Shown here piece after piece: positions 57,232 to 64,000 of a DNA stretch of 64,000 nt. Under the pieces are notes generated by a model that was given only the letters and a program-made list of their open reading frames with translations, was not told the origin of the DNA and did no database searches. The translations under genes were made by a program, and so were the position numbers. This stretch comes from Carallia brachiata (taxonomy: Eukaryota; Streptophyta; Magnoliopsida; Malpighiales; Rhizophoraceae), in contig JADCRB010000001.1 of NCBI GenBank assembly GCA_021464245.1, positions 7,374,152 to 7,438,151 of the forward strand, in the 5' to 3' direction. How positions within the stretch are numbered: position 1 is the first letter of the stretch; each line of letters opens with the position of its first letter.

Positions 57232-57738
57232 TCAGAGAGAACAAAGAATCTCACAAAAAGCCGAGGTAAGTTTATGGCCAAAATTAGGATCGTGCAGCAT
57301 CCACTTGGCAATATTTCCAATGGTATAATACAAGCAAGAAAAGAAAAGCTTAAGGTTATGAAGAAGATGACTGTGAGATGATGGGGGCAGGGGTTCAAGG
57401 GCGACCTGAGTCCTGCAGAGGGGACAAGTTGAATGGAACTTAAGCCAAGTGTCGATGCAATGCGCATGGAAAGTATGCTTGCAAGGTGAAAGAATCCGAA
57501 CCCCCCCGCCGCCATGGGAGATGTTGCTTAGGCAGACCACGCAATCATCGAAATCAGCAGCCTTGTCGTCGTCTTGTAGCTGATCATTATTAATTGGTTT
57601 TGACGATGATGATGATGGTCTTCGCTTCAGCCTTAGCCATCTGATGATGAAATTGTAAACATATTGGAATAATAAGCAGATGACTTTCAAAGGCCACAGA
57701 TAACCAGATGACGGTGAAGCAGCAGTTGGGAACATCAT
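57232..57738 (-). CDS. Small RING-H2 finger protein
   Basis: Single exon, 168 residues. A hydrophobic N-terminal segment (about 14-33) is followed by a basic WLRLKRR stretch, then a RING-H2 domain: Cys66-x2-Cys69, Cys86-x-His88-x2-His91-x2-Cys94, Cys105-x2-Cys108, with Trp at the usual place in DTWLKFHSTCPLC. All zinc ligands are present. It has no GLD motif, so it is an ATL-like rather than classical ATL protein. The C-terminal ~40 residues (SCLYYTIGNIAKWMLHDPNF onward) are hydrophobic and unusual. Expected role: ubiquitin E3 ligase at membranes. A TATATAAG box lies about 118 nt upstream. Confidence 0.9.
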   Translation of the reverse strand: MMFPTAASPSSGYLWPLKVICLLFQYVYNFIIRWLRLKRRPSSSSSKPINNDQLQDDDKAADFDDCVVCLSNISHGGGGVRILSPCKHTFHAHCIDTWLKFHSTCPLCRTQVALEPLPPSSHSHLLHNLKLFFSCLYYTIGNIAKWMLHDPNFGHKLTSAFCEILCSL

Positions 57739-57855
57739 ATCTATCCTAATTAAGCCAAGTTACGTACGTTCCACCAAGTATATATGCGAGCTAGTAGGTA
57801 AATTATTTGTTGTGAATGTTAACAGCAGGCAGGGAAGACGTACGAAAATAGAGAA

Positions 57856-57863
57856 CTTATATA
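57856..57863 (-). promoter_or_regulatory. TATATAAG box of the second RING-H2 gene
   Basis: Good TATA consensus on the minus strand, about 118 nt upstream of the ATG at 57738. A closer TATATACT at about 57780 would leave almost no 5' UTR. Confidence 0.5.
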
Positions 57864-59370
57864 TGTGGGGTGGAATTGAACATGGAGTGAGAGGGAGAGA
57901 GAGAGAGAGAGGAGAAGTAACGTTGAGGAAGATGTGGGATATAATTGGGATTTTAATGGAGCCCAGCAATACACCAAGGAGGGCCAACAATGGATTTTCA
58001 TTTATCATTACTATTCCTATTTATAAGTAAAGCTTCTTCTTTCTTCCAAGAAACTACGCAACACATGCCTACATAGGTGCTGATGTTTCTGCGATTTTGC
58101 TGAAAGCATGAGAAAGGAAACGAGATCAACGCGACACACTCATGCATAGTTTGGAAGGAAGAGACAAGGAGAGGGTTGGTGGGGGCAGTAGCTTGCTTAG
58201 AAAGAACGTGGCAATTTTCTTTTTCTATTTTATTTTATTAAGACTTGTTAAATTATAAATTATATAATAAAAATAATTTTTTTATATAATTTTTTTATAT
58301 TAAAATTTAAATTTAAAATTTTTAAAATATAAAATTTTAATTTAAATTATTAAAATATTTTTTAAAAAATAAAATTTATCTATTAAAATAATATAATAAA
58401 TGTAACTCTGACCGAGTCAGCCAATCAAGTCAGTCAAACTGACTTCTCGTGACTGTGACGGAATACAAATGATGCAAATTTAAGTGATGTCAAAAAATTT
58501 ATGTGGGCTCCACACTTACCACATCCCTACTTAGTAGTTCTCCGCGTGAATGTTGCTTTTTTTGAGTTTTCGGTTTTCTTTCTCTCTTTCTACCAAGTTG
58601 CACAAACAAACAGTAAAAAAAAACATGGATCCCAGATTTTTTTTTTTTTTTTTTGTTACATAAGAAGATCAGAGCGTCAAGAGGAGGAAAGTTTTACACA
58701 ATTAAATCATGGGACCATTAGACCTCAATAATATCTTATTATAGTAAAGACAATATTCTATTGGGAGGCACCGCAATCAGATAAAAACTCCAGTTCAAAG
58801 GGTCAATAAAATTGGTCTTCCAATAGGCAGCTAGATTCTCTTCTCTCATCACATGAGAAATGCGAACATGTCAATCCCTCTTCAACATAGTATGACAAAT
58901 AAGAATAAGATTAGAATCTACCAATGTCATTAGGAGGCACCGCCATCAGATTAAGATCCCTCTTCACATGGATCCCAGATTTTCAAAAACTAAAAAGAGA
59001 AAATGCGCAATCTACATCTAGTTCTCTAGTACAAACATAGAAGAACTGGGCCCGGCCCATTACTGCAGATGAATGTTATATGAGCCAGGGCTTGGCCGTT
59101 CTGGGCTGGGCATAATATCCTTCTACGCGGCTACTTTGCCTGCCTGATTCGATCCGTTTCATCTTTTTTGAGCTTTCAGCAGATAGATTAATTGGCACCG
59201 TCCGTGCCTCGCTGCTGTGCTCTGTGGCGGGTGCGTGCGAGTGAGTCTGTCAACGCCATATGATGTGTGGGTGTGGCTCTTCCTCTTTCCCTCCTCCTCC
59301 TAAAAATCTAGATTTTTTTTCTTTATAGGAAAAAGAAAAAAAAGATCAAAAATCCATACTTTTACTCACT
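57864..59370. other. Intergenic, LINE tail and divergent promoters
   Basis: The GA microsatellite at about 57895-57910, an AT-rich stretch at 58210-58400, and the LINE fragment at 58623-58983. No gene recognised. Confidence 0.45.
58623..58983 (-). mobile_element. 5'-truncated LINE (L1-type) with 18-bp target duplication
   Basis: ACATGGATCCCAGATTTT is repeated exactly at 58623-58640 and 58966-58983. The insert, on the minus strand, ends in an A-run and encodes a decayed RNase H-type end: LLICHTMLKRD, a stop where W is usual, then HVRISHVMREENLAAYWKTN. HVRISHV-REEN matches the conserved H-x-x-R-E-x-N part of plant LINE RNase H domains. A TGCGGTGCCTCC block occurs twice in the insert, an internal duplication. 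Confidence 0.75.
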
Positions 59371-59854
59371 GTTGTCAGAATCGGACCGGACCGACCGGTC
59401 GGACCGGTTGAACCGGGGACCGGCCGGTGGTCCGGGCCGGTTTTGGTAAATTTTGAAGGGTGACTCGGACCGGTCAAAACAAAAAAAAAAATCGGTCAAG
59501 AACCGGTCAAAACCGGTAAAAACCGGTGAAAACCGGACCGGTTGAACCGGTCCAATAAAATTAAAAAATTCATAAATTACAATTTGACCCCAAATGTTAT
59601 TTAAATTATAATTTAAATATTAACTTTAATTTAAAAGTTCAATTTAGTCCTAAATTTATTAAAAATTTCAATTTCATCCTTAAAATTAGAAAAATTAATA
59701 TTTAATCACTATTTATAAATATTATTTTTATAATTACTTTTATTACACATATATATTATTAAATACCGGTTCAAATACCGGTTCGACCGGTTGAACTGGT
59801 TGAACCTTAACCCACTAATGTTTCCGGTTCGATGACCGGTCCGATTCTGACAAC
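59371..59854. mobile_element. Non-autonomous hAT-like element with near-perfect TIRs
   Basis: Starts GTTGTCAGAATCGGACCGG and ends with its exact reverse complement, CCGGTCCGATTCTGACAAC. Subterminal parts are packed with ACCGGT and CGGTC motifs. The middle is AT-rich and has no transposase. It is 484 bp. The 8-bp target duplication expected of hAT elements is not clear in the flanks. It lies about 300 bp upstream of the NUMOD3 gene's start codon. Confidence 0.75.
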
Positions 59855-60162
59855 CTTACTTTTACCTCTATTTTACAACCAAAAAAAAAAAAAACCTGAA
59901 AAAGAAAAGGCAAAAAAAAAGAGAATTGCAGCGTCAGACAGTAAGTAGGAGAAGGAATATCGTGGGAAGGAGGGGAGCTGTTAAAATTGTGGCTCTGGTA
60001 ATGGAAACGGCCGCCACCGCCAGCCACTGAGTAGCTTCTTCTTGTTCTTTGTTATACTTCTTTGTGCCTGTGCTTCTGCTGCTTTGTGTAACAATTCTTA
60101 ACCTAATTATTGGTTGGAGGTGGGAGGGGTTGGCTGAATGTGAATGAGAGCAGGTTTCGTCA
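59855..60162 (+). promoter_or_regulatory. Promoter / 5' UTR region of the NUMOD3 gene
   Basis: The last ~300 nt before the ATG at 60163. I see no TATA box. A GC-richer stretch near 60000-60030 and pyrimidine-rich runs fit a 5' UTR. Confidence 0.35.
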
Positions 60163-63100
60163 ATGCCTTGTTTACTAGCTGGTAGTTTTCTTACTTTCTC
60201 TCTTCTTCAGTTCATTCCCACTCTTCCACTGTCTTTCTTTCTTTCTTTTTCTTTGTTTCTTTCCGGTCTTTCTCAGCTGCTTGCTTCTTCTTTTCATTCA
60301 TTTTATTTGCTTCTTTCTTTCTTGGTCTCTGTCTGTTTCTCTCTCATTTCTCTGTTATCGGTGACAAGACAATTTAATTCGTAGACAGAAATAGATAAAC
60401 AATGGAAAGAAAAGGTCCCCTGTTTATTTTTTTGGTGACCAACAAAATTTTCGTTCAATTTTATCTGGACCGTGCTTTCTTGATCTAATTTTAGCTCTGG
60501 CATTTAATTTTTAGATTCTTCTTGTACAATAACCTACTAATGTGTGCAAACGATTGTTACCCACTTCTTACTTACTTATGATTGTTTATAATCTTATTAA
60601 GCTGATATAGCTAACATTGTGGTTGGTGGGTGGCTTTGTTACTCTTGTGCTTGGTTCCCAGATACTGCTACTGCCCAGGCGTCCCTGCAAAATTATCTGG
60701 GTCCACGACGGCCCCAACCGTTCTTTCCCAGAGAAATTCTGACTACTGCATTTACCACCTCGTATGATGAGAAGAACCTGGTACTACTATGGAAATCTGT
60801 TCGACTCCCTACAAGTGCAAGGTCGAATGCCCATGAAAGTTTAAAACTTGGGATCAGGGCAGTTGCAACCCTCGAACCCAAGTGTTTAGCTCACAAGGAC
60901 GATGGAAATAATAAGATTTTTGGGGGAAGCTCACAACTTGATGGCAATTCCGACTCTTTGTCAACCACCCAGATTGAGTCTTCAAATTTAGACTGGAGGG
61001 ACTTGGATGACAGAGAAAGGCTAAGACGGACAAGGATTTCTAAAGCAAACAAGGGGAACACTCCTTGGAACAAGGGGAGGAAGCACAGTGCTGGTAAGTA
61101 GGAGGCTGTCTGCTTTTTTTTAAGCACACACACTATTTGTGCTCTTTATTGGCTTTTATTTGTCTTATGGTGTTTTCTACCAATGTTACCACAAAATGTT
61201 TGGTCCATATGCAGAAACCCTTCAACGGATTAGGGAGAGAACAAAGCTTGCAATGCAAGATCCAAAGGTGATGTCTTTTAAGAGTATTGATTGTATGCCC
61301 TCGGCAGGACCTGAGATGCTTTGAATAGGATCTACTTTATTGTTGGTCTTGAGACAAGCTAATGCAGATTACTAGGATTCCAGAGAGGAAAATTTTGCTT
61401 TTCAATTCTTTGCCCAATTTATGGCTTCACTAACCACCGTGGTTTGTGACTTGCTGAAACTTTTTTGAATATGGCTTATTTAAGTAGTTCATTTTCGTCA
61501 TTGGTGAACATCTCAATAATGTTCCTGTAACCTTGTCTATAAAATGATTCCAGCTACACAATTGAAACTTGTCAGCGATCTATAATTTTAGGTTTAAAAT
61601 TGAAATTTGGGTTGTCTATGATCTGTTTGACAGTAAAAATTTTTCCACACTGAGAGTAAAATAGCCCCTTGAAGATATTCTGGAAATCGTTAATGACTTT
61701 CTTTTGCGTATTTGGTGTTAGATGCCATGCAAACTACTTGTCCTCATACCAAAATTTTGGAATGCAGGTGAAGATGAAGTTGACAAAACTCGGACATGCT
61801 CAGAGGTGGGTACTGTATGATTTTATCTTCTTGTTGCAAACTCATTCTACATCATCTATCCCCTCTGGTAATGCTGGCATAGTCTGTCCTTTAGAAATCC
61901 AAGTATTAACCTAAGTTGGTCTTAGTTAACAATGCTGATGTTATCCTACAAGCTTTGAACATGTCATCTCCTGAAATCTTAAAATCAAATTATATCATCT
62001 TTTTACTACCTTACAGCAAAGAGACACGGATGAAGATTGGTGTAGGGGTGCGAATGGGATGGCAAAAGCGTCGGCAGAAGCAGATGGTGCAGGAAACTTG
62101 TTACTTTGAGTGGCAGAACATGATTGCAGAAGCTTCAAGAAGAGGCTGTGTTGGTGAGGAAGAACTGCAGTGGGATTCCTACAAGATCTTCAGTGAAAAG
62201 CTTGAGCATGAGTGGCTGGAGAGCGTTAAATTGAGAAAGACAACACCTAGGCCAAAAGGTAGCAAGCGAGCACCCAAGTCTGCTGAGCAGAGAAGAAAAA
62301 TTGCAGAAGCCATTGCTGCCAAGTGGGCTGATCCTGTATGTGTTTTCTGAATTTTGGCATTTCCATGATTTTAATTCTACATCAGCTCAATCTGTTAGGA
62401 TTAAGGACAAAAATTAAAAACAACACAGAGGAAACCTGGAAGGTAAGTCCGTATTAAGCATTGTTTAAAGAACAGACAGAGATGTTTCTTGTCATGTAAA
62501 GATGACTTAGTTTTGTGACTGATATACAGTTGCAAACTAGCCTCACAACACTATATGAAAAATGTGGATTTGAGGATGATTATGAGTTGTAAACTGGCCT
62601 TGCAACCCTATTTTGAGAAATGTAGATTTGAGGACGATGAGGCACATCATTATCTTTTATTTTCTCGTCTCAATGATTGCATGGGCTGCTGTGAATTTCT
62701 GCATAACATACCAATGATTTCTTACCACGATGTCCCTCTACCTATCATCCATAACCAGCTGATCAGTTGAGTTGAGTTGACTTGTTTTCGTGTGACATTT
62801 ATTGATTAATTCATCTCGGTAGGCTTGCCTTGTTTCCAATTCCTTTTGTGAGTTATTGTGTTCAATCCCACCAGGCATATCGTGAAAGAGTTTGCTCTGG
62901 CCTTGCTAAATATCATGGCACACCTGTTGGAGCTGAAAGAAAGCCGAGGAGGAAGCCAAGCAGTGCTAAGCAGTCCTCTAGGCAGGATGGACCGGAGGAA
63001 AGGACAAGTGTTCCAAAGAATTCTTCTGGGAATGACGCTATAAGTCGTATTCCACACTTGAGGCTGCGAAGAAGCAAGTCGCTGTCGTACAAAGATCCAT

Positions 63101-64000
63101 TGGCAAGTTCGAAGTTGGAGATGATAAAGAACATCAGAGCACAAAGAGCCGTAACAGAAACAAAAAAAACTGAAGCCATTGCGAGAGCAAGGTTTGTGTG
63201 CTTATATTGGACACATGCTTAAACATGAAAAAATATAAAAGATAGAGACAAATGTAGAAATGACTTCACTGCCTTGACCAACGAAAAAGCTGACTATGCA
63301 TGATCTTCAACTTTCGGTTCTATATACAATTGACGCCACCCCTGGCTTATGGTCATTGGTCAAGTTCTCATTCTGACTACAGCTGGGAACAAAAGAAAAG
63401 TGGTACAGTACTGGTAATAGCTGGAAGAACCCGTCTGGTTCTCCAGGCTTTCATTATTCCTTATATTTTTGACCATAGTTAAAATTTCCATCAACGCTAG
63501 GTTGCTTCATTGGTGGACAACAATGCTTTTGCTAATCAGATGTCCTCCTGCTCCTGCAGGTTATTAATTGCCGAAGCTGAGAATGCTGCGAAAGCACTCG
63601 AAGCTGCTGCAAAAAGAAGCCCTCTTGCGCGAGCCTCCCTCTTAGAAACCAGAAAGCTCATAGCTGAAGCCATCCGGTCCATTGAGTCCATAGACCCTGG
63701 GAACAACATCATTGTTTATGAAAATCACGGGCCACTCTCTCCTGCATCAGGTGACATTATTGTAGATAACAAGAAGGGAAAGCACATGGGAAATGGAGGT
63801 TTTGGTGAAGCATGGTTGAGAGAAGTAAATGGAAGCCAAGTTCTAGGATCATGCAGAGACGAGGACCTCAATGTCGCTAACTTAACGTTCCCTTCTGCTC
63901 TGAGTAGTCAAAGAGAAGTTCCCACAAGCTCTAGAGACTATATTTTGCCATCTTTGAATATGGAGAGTCTGCTACAGCAGTCGAATTCTGAGAAGCTTGT
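60163..64000 (+). CDS. NUMOD3-domain protein, likely organellar (incomplete at window end)
   Basis: Seven exons seen: 60163-60181, 60662-61093, 61215-61267, 61768-61805, 62017-62335, 62875-63191 and 63560 to at least 64000; 539 codons so far and still open. The short first exon (MPCLLA) joins in phase to DTATAQASLQ. Residues 1-~80 are basic and acid-poor, like a plastid or mitochondrial transit peptide. A NUMOD3 unit, TRISKANKGNTPWNKGRKHS, is followed by weaker units: ETLQRIRERTKLAMQD, SKETRMKIGVGVRMGWQ and SAEQRRKIAEAIAAKWADP. NUMOD3 motifs are DNA-binding elements first known from homing endonucleases; no endonuclease domain is seen here. Long Lys/Ala/Glu-rich helices (EAENAAKALEAAAKRS) follow. 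The closest relative I recall is an Arabidopsis gene near At1g53800 of unclear function. Confidence 0.85.

Overview
This window is nuclear DNA from a flowering plant, almost certainly a eudicot and probably a rosid. Genes are split by short AT-rich GT/AG introns, and the spacers are AT-rich and full of small transposon remains. Product families are plant-specific: FLZ zinc finger, remorin, LEA_3, ATL-type RING-H2 and pectin methylesterase. The pectin methylesterase reads very much like the Citrus fruit enzymes as I remember them, so Citrus or a relative is my best guess, but this is inference. I see no rRNA, tRNA, CRISPR or bacterial-type genes.

I can support eleven genes, ten complete. In order: FLZ zinc-finger gene (851-1478, -); LEA_3 stress protein (6348-6826, +); small unnamed, probably plastid-targeted protein with three exons (11366-12108, -); long remorin with five exons (15086-18799, +); 20S proteasome alpha-5 subunit with nine exons (20015-23808, +); alanine aminotransferase with fifteen exons (25018-29770, -); type I pectin methylesterase with two exons and a 2.7-kb intron (39061-43533, -); small secreted peptide precursor of CLE/IDA type (51995-52258, -); two RING-H2 proteins (54848-55747 and 57232-57738, both -); and the 5' part of a NUMOD3-domain protein (60163 to the window end, +). 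For the multi-exon genes I checked every exon boundary for GT/AG sites and reading phase; all join into single open frames.

The largest gene-poor stretch is 29.8-39.0 kb. It holds a decayed transit-peptide-like gene fragment near 31.9-32.2 kb, a MITE, two related repeat ends, and a 33.6-37.4 kb block built from diverged copies of one AT-rich module. The 7.7-10.3 kb spacer is a nest of Helitron-like repeats. The 43.6-54.8 kb spacer carries a fold-back Mutator-like element with 9-bp target duplication, a TIR element rich in GTGTCCGTG-like motifs, one copy of a MITE whose second copy lies at 56.1 kb, and a palindromic MITE. A hAT-like element with near-perfect GTTGTCAGAATCGG ends sits about 300 bp upstream of the NUMOD3 gene. 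Several insertions are retroposons with poly-A tails and clear target duplications: a LINE tail at 58.6-59.0 kb, two in the remorin intron, and eight tiny tail-only insertions.

The genes do not form a pathway. What ties them together is gene order: FLZ, remorin, PAE1, PME, ATL and the NUMOD3 gene run in the same order, as I remember it, in a short stretch of Arabidopsis chromosome 1. That suggests an old conserved block into which the aminotransferase and the spacer transposons were added or kept.
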